62,439 nucleotides of DNA from Bacteroidales bacterium (GTDB lineage: Bacteria > Bacteroidota > Bacteroidia > Bacteroidales > JAUNSR01). Shown here piece after piece: positions 45,713 to 55,253 of the stretch (position 1 is its first letter; each line of letters starts with the position of its first letter). Made by a program: the position numbers and the translations under genes. The stretch spans positions 1 through 62,439 of the forward strand of contig JAUNSR010000010.1 of the NCBI GenBank assembly GCA_030539115.1. Direction: 5' to 3'. The notes under the pieces were generated by a model. It worked only from the letters and a program-made list of their open reading frames with translations, did not search any database and was not told the DNA's origin.

Positions 45713-46522
45713 ATGAAACAGATCACATCTAATGCGCCGCTAATGAAGGAAATCGACAGAATCCGTGAAGTGGCAGGCTATCTTTGGGAAAAAGGCTGGG
45801 CTGAAAGAAATGGAGGCAACATCAGCGTAAATATCACAGAATTTATAACAGATGAAATCATGGCTCTCCCGGCTCTTAGCGGAACGATAGCTTTCGACAC
45901 TCCTCATAAGAATCTTGCAGGACATTACTTCTATATTACAGGCACAGGCAAAAGAATGAGATATGTTGCCCAAGATGCTTTTGAAAATGGATCAATAATA
46001 AGATTGACTTCAGATGGGGCTGCTTACGAAATTGTGGCTGAAAAACCTATTGCTCCTACAAGTGAGCTTCCTTCACATATTGCAATGCACAGTTATATGA
46101 GAAGCAATAGAAATCCGAACAACAAAGTAGTGCTTCATACACACCCTACTGAAATTATTGGAATGTCTCATCACAAAAAGTTCCTTCAGCCTAACGTTAT
46201 GGCAAGAACCCTTTGGGCTATGATTCCTGAATCAAGAATTATCGTTCCAAGAGGCATTGGAATCGTCGGATATGAAATCCCCGGAACTATGGATCTTGCA
46301 AATGCCACAATCAAGCAGCTTGAGAAACATGATATGGTCGTTTGGGAAAAGCACGGTATCCTTTGCGTAGGTGACGACATCATTGAAGCTTTTGACGCAA
46401 TTGACACAATGGTAAAATCTGCTCAGATTTATATCGCCGCAGTTCAAACCGGAGGCGAGCCTGAGGGCATGACTGATGAACAGCTTGACGGATTGATTGA
46501 GCCATTTAATTTGCCGGAATAA
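45713..46522 (+). CDS. rhaD: Rhamnulose-1-phosphate aldolase
   Basis: A 269-residue class II aldolase that splits L-rhamnulose 1-phosphate to dihydroxyacetone phosphate and L-lactaldehyde. The family pattern is present: GWAERNGGNISVN near residue 30, FYITGTGKRMR, and PTSELPSHIAMH with the catalytic Glu. The zinc ligands are in VVLHTHPTEI and WEKHGILCVG. The size equals E. coli RhaD (274). No rhaA, rhaB, rhaT or rhamnose regulator lies in the window, so the gene is separated from the rest of the pathway or acts on another sugar phosphate. Confidence 0.93.
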   Translation: MKQITSNAPLMKEIDRIREVAGYLWEKGWAERNGGNISVNITEFITDEIMALPALSGTIAFDTPHKNLAGHYFYITGTGKRMRYVAQDAFENGSIIRLTSDGAAYEIVAEKPIAPTSELPSHIAMHSYMRSNRNPNNKVVLHTHPTEIIGMSHHKKFLQPNVMARTLWAMIPESRIIVPRGIGIVGYEIPGTMDLANATIKQLEKHDMVVWEKHGILCVGDDIIEAFDAIDTMVKSAQIYIAAVQTGGEPEGMTDEQLDGLIEPFNLPE

Positions 46523-46542
46523 ATATATTTTATAATATGTCA

Positions 46543-46590
46543 CTAAGAGGGCGTACCGACTGTGTCGGTGCGCCCTCTTAGTCTTTATGA
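46543..46590 (+). terminator. Very stable terminator hairpin after rhaD
   Basis: Arms at 46543-46560 and 46564-46581 pair over 18 positions with one mismatch (CTAAGAGGGCG...CGCCCTCTTAG), followed by TCTTT. Outer ATGTCA/TGACAT could extend it. Confidence 0.8.
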
Positions 46591-46848
46591 CATTTGACTC
46601 TATTAAAAAACAGGATTATTTTTCGATAAATATTCTCATAGAGACAGATATCAATTAATAAATTATATCAATATAAATATTTATTTCTTTAAAATATTTT
46701 CAGTAATTTATCTATCAAATTTAATACATGCCACAATTGGAAATAATTTAAAATACATATTTCACTAATTTAACATTTTATAATTAATAAACGTCATATC
46801 TTTTATAAAATATTTTATCAATTACTTTATTATAAATATTTTTATTAA

Positions 46849-46856
46849 TATCTTTG
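46849..46856 (+). promoter_or_regulatory. -7 box for the long leader of the NahK-like gene
   Basis: TATCTTTG fits TAnnTTTG exactly. A start near 46863 would give a 286-nt leader before the ATG at 47149. No good -33 box was seen. Confidence 0.5.
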
Positions 46857-46862
46857 AGTCGA

Positions 46863-47120
46863 AATAATAAATATCACCTGTTCAAAAAGACAAAAAGAGC
46901 AATATTATTATTTTCAATACTAAAAAGACACCTAACTTTTGAAAAAATCCTTCATATTATCCTTTTTGTCGGATCTTCCTTGCAAAATAAGAAGATCCGG
47001 CTTTGGGGATTACAATAAATGTTTAATTTTGAACATAGTATATGAGGGAATATAAAGAATTTATATAGAAATATACGGTACTATTATTTTAATCATTAAA
47101 AATAGCACCGTTTTCTTTTT
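46863..47120 (+). ncRNA. Leader or small RNA with internal hairpin and terminator before the NahK-like gene
   Basis: The segment contains a 9-bp hairpin (CGGATCTTC at 46970-46978 with GAAGATCCG at 46991-46999). It ends in an intrinsic terminator (ACGGTACTATT at 47075-47085 with AATAGCACCGT at 47101-47111, then TTTTCTTTTT), 29 bp before the start codon. It may be an attenuated leader or a separate small RNA. Confidence 0.5.
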
Positions 47121-47148
47121 AATATTAGAAACTCTTAAATTCAATAAA

Positions 47149-48246
47149 ATGAAAGATCTTAATGAAATTGTATCTCACTTCAATATCGAAGGAACGGTAA
47201 AAGAGATATCACCACTTGGAGCGGGATTAATAAATGACACCTACAAAGTTTTAACAAATGAAAAAGAAACCGACGATTATGTTCTTCAAAGGATAAATCA
47301 TATCATTTTTCAGGATGTTGAGCTTATGCAGAATAATATCCAAAGAGTAACCGATCAAATTAGAAAAAAACTGAAAGAGAGAGGCGAAACAGATATAAAA
47401 AGAAAGACTCTTACTATAATCCCTGCCAAAGACGGCAAGCTGTATTATTTTGACGGCAGCTCTTATTGGAGAATCACAATACTTATCAAAAACTCTAAAT
47501 CTTACGAAGCTGTAACTCCTGAATTTTCTTACTATACAGGTAAAGCATTTGGAGATTTTCAAAATATGCTTGTTGACATCCCCGGCAAACCTCTTGGTGC
47601 AACAATACCTAATTTCCATAATATGGAATTTAGACTTGAACAGTTTAAAGATGCCATCAAGGATAACAAAGCGGGTCGTCTTGAGAAAGTTCAATGGATT
47701 GTCGATGAGTTGATGAACCGTGCAGATGAAATGTGTAAAGCTGAAAGACTAAACAGGGAGGGTAAACTGCCAAAAAGAATCACACACTGCGACACAAAGG
47801 TCAACAATATGCTTTTCGATGCCACAACAGATGATTTTCTTTGTGTAATTGATTTGGATACAACAATGCCAGGCTATGTTCTTTCAGATTTCGGCGATTT
47901 TATGCGTACTGCAGGAAACACTGCCGCTGAGGATGAAACAGATTTGACTAAAATCAGCCTTAACATGGATATTTTCAAGTCATTTACAAAAGGATATGTT
48001 GAGTCAGCCAAGCCATTTCTTGAAAGAATTGAAATTGAAAATCTTCCTTATGGCGCCAAACTGTTAACTTACATGCAGACTGTAAGATTCCTTACAGATT
48101 ATCTTAACGGAGATGTTTATTATAAAATCAAATCTGCGGAGCACAACTGGGAAAGAACTTTGGCTCAGTTTACTCTTCTAAAAAGCATAGAGGAAAAAGA
48201 ACCTCAAATGATGGAATTTATCGATCAAATGCTTGCTTCCAATTAA
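47149..48246 (+). CDS. nahK: N-acetylhexosamine 1-kinase-like sugar kinase
   Basis: A 365-residue kinase of the aminoglycoside phosphotransferase fold, closely patterned on Bifidobacterium longum NahK (about 359 residues), which phosphorylates GlcNAc or GalNAc at C1. Shared features run the whole length: SHFNIEGTVKEISPLGAGLIN, AFGDFQNML, FRLEQFKDAIKDNKAGR, the catalytic loop THCDTKVNNML with Asp215, and the Mg-binding IDLDTTMPG with Asp235. FLTDYLNGDVYYK follows near the end. The product, a HexNAc 1-phosphate, could be used by a nucleotidyltransferase such as the one at 4626. Sugar specificity is inferred. Confidence 0.85.
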   Translation: MKDLNEIVSHFNIEGTVKEISPLGAGLINDTYKVLTNEKETDDYVLQRINHIIFQDVELMQNNIQRVTDQIRKKLKERGETDIKRKTLTIIPAKDGKLYYFDGSSYWRITILIKNSKSYEAVTPEFSYYTGKAFGDFQNMLVDIPGKPLGATIPNFHNMEFRLEQFKDAIKDNKAGRLEKVQWIVDELMNRADEMCKAERLNREGKLPKRITHCDTKVNNMLFDATTDDFLCVIDLDTTMPGYVLSDFGDFMRTAGNTAAEDETDLTKISLNMDIFKSFTKGYVESAKPFLERIEIENLPYGAKLLTYMQTVRFLTDYLNGDVYYKIKSAEHNWERTLAQFTLLKSIEEKEPQMMEFIDQMLASN

Positions 48247-48282
48247 TATAAAGTAACTCTTCTATATATTAAAATGTAGTTT

Positions 48283-48322
48283 AAGTGTCCGAACAACATA
48301 TTGCGTTCGGACACTTTTTTTA
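48283..48322 (+). terminator. Intrinsic terminator after the NahK-like gene
   Basis: AAGTGTCCGAAC (48283-48294) pairs perfectly with 48305-48316, and seven T residues follow. Confidence 0.92.
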
Positions 48323-48574
48323 TACATAAATATTTAACTGGTGAAAATCTTTGATATGACAAGTCTCAAAATTTAGTTAAAAAAATTACAGGCTTCATTT
48401 TTCAGATTCTCTTACAACATTTTTTCCACACAGATATTAAGCCAAGACACGTAAAACTTGTTTCAAAAACAGGAGAGAATATTTTAACATATTTTTATTC
48501 AGCATGGAATATTTTATGTATAAAGCCTTTACAAATCCGTTAGCAATATTAATTATATTTGAATGAAAGATTTA

Positions 48575-48606
48575 TTTGTCGAGTAAAAAAACTTCACTTA
48601 TATTTG
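48575..48606 (+). promoter_or_regulatory. Promoter of tRNA-Asp
   Basis: TTTG at 48575-48578 and TATATTTG at 48599-48606 are separated by 20 bp, a textbook Bacteroidota promoter. The expected start is about 30 nt before the tRNA. The rest of the gap from 48323 to 48574 shows nothing. Confidence 0.75.
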
Positions 48607-48643
48607 CAGCGCAATCGGGAAAAACGATTCTGACCGAAACAAT

Positions 48644-48717
48644 GGTGTGGTAGTTCAGCTGGTTAGAATACCTGCCTGTCACGCAGGGGGTCGCGGGTTC
48701 GAGTCCCGTCCATACCG
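48644..48717 (+). tRNA. tRNA-Asp (GTC)
   Basis: A 74-nt cloverleaf. The acceptor stem GGTGTGG pairs with CCATACC (one G-T), with G as discriminator. The anticodon arm is CCTGC-CTGTCAC-GCAGG with anticodon GTC, and the T-arm is GCGGG-TTCGAGT-CCCGT. CCA is not encoded (the sequence continues CAA). It is a single-gene unit followed by a terminator. Confidence 0.97.
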
Positions 48718-48719
48718 CA

Positions 48720-48750
48720 AAAAAGCAGCCTTTTTAGGCTGCTTTTTTCG
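48720..48750 (+). terminator. Intrinsic terminator after tRNA-Asp
   Basis: AAAGCAGCC and GGCTGCTTTTTT pair around a short loop, with A-run and T-run flanks. Confidence 0.9.
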
Positions 48751-48904
48751 TTTTAAACAACTCCGCAGGAAATTGCAGTGCAGTTTCGATAAGTTTGGCA
48801 CAACTTAAGGGATATTTTTTGATAAAACCGTCAAAGCATTGATTTTTTTTGATGGAGTGTATTTGTCAAATATATTTACCATCCAAATATTCATTTTTAC
48901 TGTA

Positions 48905-50395
48905 TCAAAGCTTGAAGTACACCTTTTTTACAGCTCTTGCTGCATATTCAGATGCTGTACTTAATGGGTAGCTAATGTCATAGGAAAACTTATATGTCAG
49001 CAGATTCTTTTCAGAATCGGTACATAAATAATAAAGACTCGTTTTTATATCCACTCCTTTTGCTCCGGTTAATATTTCAGTTAATTCAGATGTTGTACCA
49101 GCATCCAACCTTCCTTGACGCATTAATGGAATTTCACTCACATAGGGCAGCCTCCATCCTGTTTCAAGTCCGGATAATGAATATTCGTTTATAAGCGTTA
49201 CTGCCTCTTCTGTTGTTGCGGTTAATATTGCTCCGGAAGTTGACACTTTTGATGCAACCTGCCATTCACAGACCGACATTAAGAGACATGTTTCACCAAC
49301 TGATGAATTATCCGAAATGCTTAACACCATTGCTCCATTTACAATATCTCCATTTTCGGGCAGATTGGTCACTTTTATGGTATCAGTGGCATATTCATCT
49401 TTATCAGAATCAGGAGAAGGAGGCTGAGGAATTTCAGGGTCCGGGTTATTAATGCTGTCTTTTGGATTTTTACTTTCTTCATCCGGATTTACAATTAGCG
49501 CCCCATCTCCGAAATTGAAAGATATTGGAACAGATTGATTCCATCCCTCAAAAATCAAAGTTCCCGACACATTAAATCCGGTTTTATATCCTCCATTCAA
49601 AATATATGGAGTGGCGGAAGCAAAAGCCCTATCATAGGTATATCCGTAAGTAAAAGAGGATTCAGATGTTGACAAAGTAATGGAAATTACAGTTTGGGAA
49701 CTGTTTCCAGGGAATACATGTAAAGTATCGGATATCCAGCCTTCATCGGTTTTTGCGCAGTCTATCTTGCTTATTGAATTTTCGTTTGCATATTCTCCGG
49801 AAAATTTAATTGATGAATAAAGAGGAGAAAAGCTTACTGACACTTTCTCTATATTGTCAGGCACATCATTCAATCTTAGAAACAGCTTGCATACTCTGTA
49901 ACTCATATTTATATCTACCGAAACATCTTCATCCTCAAGAACGACATCAACATTTCCTGACATTAAAGCAGTGTTTGAGTAAGTGCGGCCTACATTGTAG
50001 CCGATTTGAGAATCGAGCGAAAAATTGTTTGGAATATTATAATCGGAAAATCCTGCAAGTGCAGCAATTCTATATGAGCCTTCAAAGAGCTTAATGTTAA
50101 GATTTGAGGAATCATCATTTATGGTATCTGCCTCGACAAACGCTCCTGTAGAAGAAAAGACATAGATATAAACCGGATACTCAACCGATGTGCCATTGCT
50201 TCTTGTTATTATTGTTACGTTAATCGGAGGACCTGAATCAATCTTTAAATCATCACAGTCTGTTTTCTCATTGCAGCCAAACAAAAATGAGGCTGACATA
50301 AAAACCAACGACAATAAATAGAATCCACTATAATGTGGTTTTTTTTCACTCCTAAAATAAAGTTTTAGATAAGAGTTGTAAAGGATGTTTTTCAT
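48905..50395 (-). CDS. FimB/Mfa2-like fimbrial-anchor lipoprotein with a C-terminal Lcl-like domain
   Basis: A 496-residue exported lipoprotein. A long N-region precedes the hydrophobic stretch and the lipobox FLFGC (Cys41). An internal start at Met33 (MSASFLFGC) would be too short for a signal, so the long form is kept. Residues about 55-295 show the beta-sandwich pattern of Mfa2/FimB anchors (YPVYIYVFSSTGAFVEADTI, LFEGSYRIAALAG, SYRVCKLFLRL). A Pro/Asp/Ser-rich hinge (about 305-335) leads to a domain with WQVASKV and GLETGWRLPYVSEIPLM, which recalls the DUF1566/Lcl C-terminal fold. No fimbrillin gene is adjacent, so assembly partners are elsewhere or absent. Confidence 0.7.
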   Translation of the reverse strand: MKNILYNSYLKLYFRSEKKPHYSGFYLLSLVFMSASFLFGCNEKTDCDDLKIDSGPPINVTIITRSNGTSVEYPVYIYVFSSTGAFVEADTINDDSSNLNIKLFEGSYRIAALAGFSDYNIPNNFSLDSQIGYNVGRTYSNTALMSGNVDVVLEDEDVSVDINMSYRVCKLFLRLNDVPDNIEKVSVSFSPLYSSIKFSGEYANENSISKIDCAKTDEGWISDTLHVFPGNSSQTVISITLSTSESSFTYGYTYDRAFASATPYILNGGYKTGFNVSGTLIFEGWNQSVPISFNFGDGALIVNPDEESKNPKDSINNPDPEIPQPPSPDSDKDEYATDTIKVTNLPENGDIVNGAMVLSISDNSSVGETCLLMSVCEWQVASKVSTSGAILTATTEEAVTLINEYSLSGLETGWRLPYVSEIPLMRQGRLDAGTTSELTEILTGAKGVDIKTSLYYLCTDSEKNLLTYKFSYDISYPLSTASEYAARAVKKVYFKL

Positions 50396-50821
50396 ATAAT
50401 GTATATTTAAATTAAGAAAATATAAATACTATAAATTATATTCCTATGGGACAACTACTTTTCTATAGATTCATAATATATATTACATATTGCAACTACA
50501 TATAATAAAGTAACATTTAGAGTTTTTAAATAGTTTATATAAAGGTTGGATTTAACTAATAAAATAAAATGTATAATAAAATTCATACCCACTGGATGTG
50601 GAATATAAATTAATATAGGCAATACATATATATAACATTGTGGAAATTAGGTTTTAAAAAGATTATTCGGAGCGGCTTTACTGCCAATAGACTGATCAAA
50701 ATAAAAAAATTGCAAATAATTAATACACACAATTTATAAAAGAGTAATTTTAAGTGGTGGGCAATGAATTAAAAAAAGGTATTACATTTGCACCGCTTCA
50801 CTAAAAAAGCAGAGAAGAAAT
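50396..50821. promoter_or_regulatory. Divergent gap with the dnaB promoter
   Basis: TACATTTG at 50783-50790 is an exact -7 box 31 bp before the dnaB ATG. Nothing else was recognised in this AT-rich stretch, and no -7 box for the lipoprotein gene was found. Confidence 0.55.
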
Positions 50822-52402
50822 ATGGAAAAAGGATTTTCAACATCGCGAACGACAAAACAAAAGGCTCAGACAATTCCCGAATATGGGAAATTACCACCTC
50901 AGGCAAAAGAACTTGAAGAGGCAGTGCTTGGTGCTTTGATGTTGGAAAAAGATGCTTATTCTATAATAAGTGATATATTAAAGCCTGATTGCTTTTATGA
51001 ACGTCAACATCAACTAATCTATACTGCAATTGTGGATTTGGCCTCAAAACAGGAGCCAATTGACATGCTTACCGTAACAGAGCAGCTTAGACGCAACGGT
51101 ACAATTGATGAGGTTGGCGGTCCGTTCTATATAGCTCAGCTGACCTCGAAAGTTGCCTCAGCGGCCCATGTTGAATATCATTCAAGGATTTTAGCACAGA
51201 AATATCTTGCCAGGGAATTGATTACATTCTCCTCTGAGGTTCAAAACAAGGCCTTTGATGACACTCAGGATGTTGATGACTTGATGCAGGAGGCTGAGGG
51301 AAAACTTTTTGAGATTTCACAGAGAAATGTAAAGAAGGATGTAACCCAGATAAACCCAATCATTAAAGAGGCATTGGAGAATCTTCAGATTGCTTCAAAC
51401 AGAAAAGAGGGACTTTCCGGACTTCAGACCGGATTTCATGCTCTTGACAAGATAACTTCCGGTTGGCAAAATTCAGACCTTGTCATTATTGCCGCACGCC
51501 CTGCAATGGGAAAGACAGCGTTTGTGCTTTCAATGGCTAAGAGCATGGCGATGAACTACAATACCCCTGTAGCAGTCTTCTCTCTGGAGATGTCAAACGT
51601 TCAGTTGGTAAATCGTTTGATAGTAAATGTCTGCGAAATTGAGGGTGAAAAAATAAAAAGCGGACAACTTGCTCCTTATGAATGGGAACAATTGATGTCA
51701 AAAATCAAAGACCTTTATGATGCTCCTCTTTATATTGATGACACTCCGTCTTTGTCTGTATTTGAGCTTCGAACAAAGGCCCGTCGTCTTGTCAGAGAGC
51801 ACAATGTTAAGATGATCATCATCGACTACCTACAGCTTATGAATGCAAGCGGGATGAGCTTCGGCTCACGTGAACAGGAGGTTTCCACAATTTCAAGATC
51901 CTTAAAAGGTCTTGCAAAAGAATTAAACATTCCAATAATTGCTCTTTCCCAGCTTAACCGTAGCGTTGAAAGCCGTGTTGGAGAGGGTAAGCGTCCTCAG
52001 CTTTCCGATTTGCGTGAGTCGGGAGCCATTGAGCAGGATGCCGATATGGTTTGCTTTATTCACCGTCCTGAATATTATAAAATAACAGAGGATGAAAAGG
52101 GCAACGATTTACGTGGGGTGGCTGAGATTATTATTGCAAAACATCGTAACGGCGCCGTTGGTGATGTAAGATTAAGATTTAAAGCTGAATTTGCCCGTTT
52201 TCAGAATATTGATGATGAGACAAATATTGATTATACTCATCCTCCTTTTGAATCAAATGGTGCTATTGCCTCTAAAATGAATGGTGGCAGCCCTGATTTT
52301 TACTCTCAAAAAGATGACAATTCATCTTTTGGATCTTCTATGAATCAATCAGGAATTGCAAAATCTTTACGTTCTGACAACGATAATGAGACACCTTTCT
52401 AA
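50822..52402 (+). CDS. dnaB: Replicative DNA helicase
   Basis: A 526-residue hexameric helicase that unwinds DNA at the replication fork. The N-terminal helical domain begins PPQAKELEEAVLGALMLEKDAYS. The RecA-like domain has Walker A ARPAMGKT (225-232), MSNVQLVNRL, Walker B MIIIDYLQLM, ALSQLNRSVESR, and the arginine-finger region LSDLRESGAIEQDADMV. There is no intein. The C-terminal tail of about 60 residues is Ser/Asn/Asp-rich and likely disordered. It has its own promoter and terminator. Confidence 0.97.
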   Translation: MEKGFSTSRTTKQKAQTIPEYGKLPPQAKELEEAVLGALMLEKDAYSIISDILKPDCFYERQHQLIYTAIVDLASKQEPIDMLTVTEQLRRNGTIDEVGGPFYIAQLTSKVASAAHVEYHSRILAQKYLARELITFSSEVQNKAFDDTQDVDDLMQEAEGKLFEISQRNVKKDVTQINPIIKEALENLQIASNRKEGLSGLQTGFHALDKITSGWQNSDLVIIAARPAMGKTAFVLSMAKSMAMNYNTPVAVFSLEMSNVQLVNRLIVNVCEIEGEKIKSGQLAPYEWEQLMSKIKDLYDAPLYIDDTPSLSVFELRTKARRLVREHNVKMIIIDYLQLMNASGMSFGSREQEVSTISRSLKGLAKELNIPIIALSQLNRSVESRVGEGKRPQLSDLRESGAIEQDADMVCFIHRPEYYKITEDEKGNDLRGVAEIIIAKHRNGAVGDVRLRFKAEFARFQNIDDETNIDYTHPPFESNGAIASKMNGGSPDFYSQKDDNSSFGSSMNQSGIAKSLRSDNDNETPF

Positions 52403-52438
52403 AGTTTTTGCTTGAGATATTTAAATAACTTATATTTG

Positions 52439-52475
52439 ACACCTCTTTGAAAATATTTTCAAAGAGGTGTTTTTA
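52439..52475 (+). terminator. Perfect terminator hairpin after dnaB
   Basis: ACACCTCTTTGAAAA and TTTTCAAAGAGGTGT are fully complementary around TA, followed by a T-run. Confidence 0.92.
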
Positions 52476-52487
52476 ATTTTATAATGT

Positions 52488-53306
52488 ATGATCTGCTTTC
52501 CTAATGCAAAAATTAATATTGGACTCTCTGTTGTAAATAAAAGGGCAGACGGCTACCATGACCTTGAAACAATATTCTACCCTATTGATTGGTGCGATTC
52601 CTTGGAAATAATAGAGAATAATGAAAATGACTGCCGCTTTTATCAATCAGGCATCATAATTGATGGCGATTCAGAAAACAATCTTGTGTTAAAGGCCTAC
52701 CGAAAGCTTAAAAAACAATTTGACTTGCCACCGGTTGATATCTTCCTTCATAAAACAATTCCTTTCGGAGCAGGGCTTGGAGGCGGTTCATCCGATGCTT
52801 CTTTCACTTTAAAACTTCTGAGAGATAAATTCATTCTTCCATTAGATAATAATGAGCTTTTGTCTATTGCCTCTCAATTAGGTGCGGATTGCCCTTTCTT
52901 CATTGAAAATAAGACTGTTTTTGCATCAGCTACCGGAAATGAATTTACAAAAATCGATTTTTCTCTTAAAGGTTACAATATAGCAGTTGTAAAACCATCT
53001 TTTGGAGTTTCAACCAAGGAGGCTTTTGGAAACATCAAGCCACAGAAACCGAAGACATCGGTAATGGAGGCTGTAAATCATCCAATTGAAAATTGGATGG
53101 AGTTTTTAAAGAACGATTTTGAAACTACAGTGTTTAAATTATATCCAGGTCTGGAAAAAATTAAACAGACATTATACAACAATGGAGCTCTTTACAGCGC
53201 AATGTCCGGCTCCGGGTCAGCGGTATTCGGGATATTTAATGAGATTCCAAACTTGGAGAATGTTTTTCCGGACTGTACTCTTTGGCAGGGTGAATGCTCG
53301 ATATGA
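52488..53306 (+). CDS. ispE: 4-diphosphocytidyl-2-C-methyl-D-erythritol kinase
   Basis: A 272-residue GHMP kinase of the non-mevalonate isoprenoid pathway, phosphorylating CDP-methylerythritol. It starts MICFPNAKINIGLSV, with the conserved PxAKINxxL-type motif and catalytic Lys, then GYHDLETIFYPIDW. The ATP loop is PFGAGLGGGSSDASF, GADCPFF carries the catalytic Asp, and the GHMP C-terminal motif is YSAMSGSGSAVFG. The ATG lies only 13 bp after the terminator hairpin, so transcription either reads through or starts inside the hairpin region. Confidence 0.95.
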   Translation: MICFPNAKINIGLSVVNKRADGYHDLETIFYPIDWCDSLEIIENNENDCRFYQSGIIIDGDSENNLVLKAYRKLKKQFDLPPVDIFLHKTIPFGAGLGGGSSDASFTLKLLRDKFILPLDNNELLSIASQLGADCPFFIENKTVFASATGNEFTKIDFSLKGYNIAVVKPSFGVSTKEAFGNIKPQKPKTSVMEAVNHPIENWMEFLKNDFETTVFKLYPGLEKIKQTLYNNGALYSAMSGSGSAVFGIFNEIPNLENVFPDCTLWQGECSI

Positions 53307-53417
53307 CAAAAATTCATCAAAAAAAAGTTTTTTAACTGACAAAGGTTCAGTTTAAGATATTGGCTCTTTTTTTGATTGTATGAAAACGGAAATATAAACT
53401 ATAAACACTAACAAGCT

Positions 53418-54044
53418 ATGTCAGAAAACAAACATAAAGGCCAATCAGCTTCAAAAACAGCTGTTGAGGACAAACAACAAGATGAGAAAGTTGAACAGCA
53501 AACTTCAGATGCTGCTGAAAAGGCAGTAAATGATGATGAATTGGAACTTTCAGAAGAAAGCCGGGGAGCAGAGGATAGCCTTGATAAATTGACAAAGAAG
53601 TATGATGAGTCTCAAAAGAAATGCGAGGCTTTAAACAATGACTATCTTCGTCTGATGGCTGAGTTTGACAATTATCGTAAGCGTACTTTGAAAGAAAAAG
53701 CCGAGCTGCTTAAGAACGGCGGTGAAGATGCTCTAAAGAAAATTCTTCCGGTAATTGATGATTTTGAAAGAGCTTTAGCCGCATTGGAAACTTCTGATGA
53801 TATAAAAGCTGTTAAGGAGGGTATCAATCTTATATATACTAAGTTTCAGGGCTATCTTGAGGCAAATGGGATAAAAGAGATTTCTGCAATTGGTGAACCA
53901 TTTGACACGGAAGTGCATGAGGCTATAACAACTTTCCCTGCTCCTACGCCAGAACAGAAAGGAAAGGTAATCGACTGTATGACTAAAGGATATAAACTTA
54001 ACGACAAAGTTATCCGTTTCTCTAAAGTTGTAGTTGGCGAATAA
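53418..54044 (+). CDS. grpE: Nucleotide exchange factor GrpE
   Basis: A 208-residue DnaK co-chaperone that releases ADP. The N-terminal 50 residues are highly charged and disordered. A long coiled-coil (about 52-105, with YLRLMAEFDNYRKRTLKEK) follows, then the four-helix and beta-wing domains (ILPVIDDFERAL, GIKEISAIGEPFDTEVHEAI, RFSKVVVGE). It is 15 bp upstream of dnaJ in one operon. dnaK is not in the window. Confidence 0.96.
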   Translation: MSENKHKGQSASKTAVEDKQQDEKVEQQTSDAAEKAVNDDELELSEESRGAEDSLDKLTKKYDESQKKCEALNNDYLRLMAEFDNYRKRTLKEKAELLKNGGEDALKKILPVIDDFERALAALETSDDIKAVKEGINLIYTKFQGYLEANGIKEISAIGEPFDTEVHEAITTFPAPTPEQKGKVIDCMTKGYKLNDKVIRFSKVVVGE

Positions 54045-54059
54045 TCAATAATTAAGATT

Positions 54060-55253
54060 ATGGCTAAGAGAGATTATTATGAGGTGCTTGGTGTTGACAA
54101 AAGCGCTTCAGCAGAAGAGATAAAAAAGGCATACCGTAAGAAAGCCATCCAATTCCATCCGGATAAGAATCCGGGTGATAAACAGGCGGAGGAGAACTTC
54201 AAAGAGGCTGCGGAGGCTTATGAAATTCTTAGCGACCCTGAAAAAAAGAAACGTTATGACCAATTTGGTCATCAAGGCTTTAATGGTGCCGGTGCAGCCG
54301 GTGGTGGCGCCGGTGGTTTCAGCGGACAGGGCATGTCTATGGAGGATATTTTCTCTCATTTCGGAGATATATTTGGAGGTCATTTCAGTGGAGGCGGCGG
54401 AAGCTATGGCGGATTTAGCGGTTTTGGCGGTTCTTCCTATGGCGGAGGTCAGGCAAGACAAAAAGTCAATAAAGGTTCCGACTTAAGGGTCAATATAAAG
54501 GTTACCCTCAATGATGTAGCCCACGGTATCGAAAAGAAAATCAAGGTAAAGAAACTTGTTTCTTGCAAAGCCTGCAATGGAACCGGCGCAGATCACGGAT
54601 CAAGTTATCATACTTGCTCTACATGTAATGGAACAGGAACAGTGAATCGCGTGCAAAACACTATGTTTGGCGCAATGCAATCACAAGGTGTTTGCCCTAA
54701 CTGTAATGGAAGCGGGAAAATCATTGACAAAAAATGTGACCAATGCACTGATGGTGTTAAAAGGGAGGACGAAATCATCACTTTGAATATTCCGGCCGGA
54801 GTTTATGACGGCATGCAGCTTTCTTTGGCTGGCAAAGGTAACGCAGCCAAGAATGGAGGCAGGTCGGGCGACTTGATTGTCGTGATTGAGGAGATTCCTG
54901 ATCAGGAATTGATACGTGATGAAAACGATGTGATTTACAATCTTATGCTTACTTTTCCCGTTGCTGCGCTTGGTGGCTCAGTAGAAATACCTACAATTGA
55001 TGGAAAGGCAAGAATAAATATTGCACCGGGAACTCAACCTGGAAAGGTACTTCGATTGAAAGGCAAAGGTTTGCCATCTCCAAACAGCTATGGAACAGGC
55101 GATGAACTGATTAACGTGACAGTTTATATTCCTGAGTCTTTGACTGACGAGGAAAAACGTTCTATTGAGAAATTAAGGAATGCTCCAAACTTTACTGCCA
55201 GTAAGTCTGTAAAAGAAAAGATTTTTAGTAAGTTCAAGCATATGTTTGAATAA
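54060..55253 (+). CDS. dnaJ: Chaperone DnaJ (first copy)
   Basis: A 397-residue Hsp40. It has a J-domain (1-70) with FHPDKNPGD, a Gly/Phe-rich linker (75-150) that is unusually Gly/Ser-rich, and a zinc centre from Cys169 with [16 protein letters not shown] and CPNCNGSG. The fourth motif, CDQCTDGV, keeps both cysteines but has lost the usual glycines. Substrate-binding domains end KFKHMFE. It stimulates DnaK ATPase and holds unfolded clients. It follows grpE, and its last codons are repeated 64 bp downstream. Confidence 0.96.
   Translation: MAKRDYYEVLGVDKSASAEEIKKAYRKKAIQFHPDKNPGDKQAEENFKEAAEAYEILSDPEKKKRYDQFGHQGFNGAGAAGGGAGGFSGQGMSMEDIFSHFGDIFGGHFSGGGGSYGGFSGFGGSSYGGGQARQKVNKGSDLRVNIKVTLNDVAHGIEKKIKVKKLVSCKACNGTGADHGSSYHTCSTCNGTGTVNRVQNTMFGAMQSQGVCPNCNGSGKIIDKKCDQCTDGVKREDEIITLNIPAGVYDGMQLSLAGKGNAAKNGGRSGDLIVVIEEIPDQELIRDENDVIYNLMLTFPVAALGGSVEIPTIDGKARINIAPGTQPGKVLRLKGKGLPSPNSYGTGDELINVTVYIPESLTDEEKRSIEKLRNAPNFTASKSVKEKIFSKFKHMFE

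Noticed and set aside
46543..46590. Inverted-repeat end of an insertion sequence
   Set aside because: The 18-bp inverted repeat has a 3-nt loop and sits right after rhaD. It is best explained as a terminator, and no transposase is present.
47019..47045. Eight-codon leader peptide before the NahK-like gene
   Set aside because: The frame reads MFNFEHSI. It shows no run of regulatory codons and no clear ribosome site, and is likely chance in AT-rich DNA.
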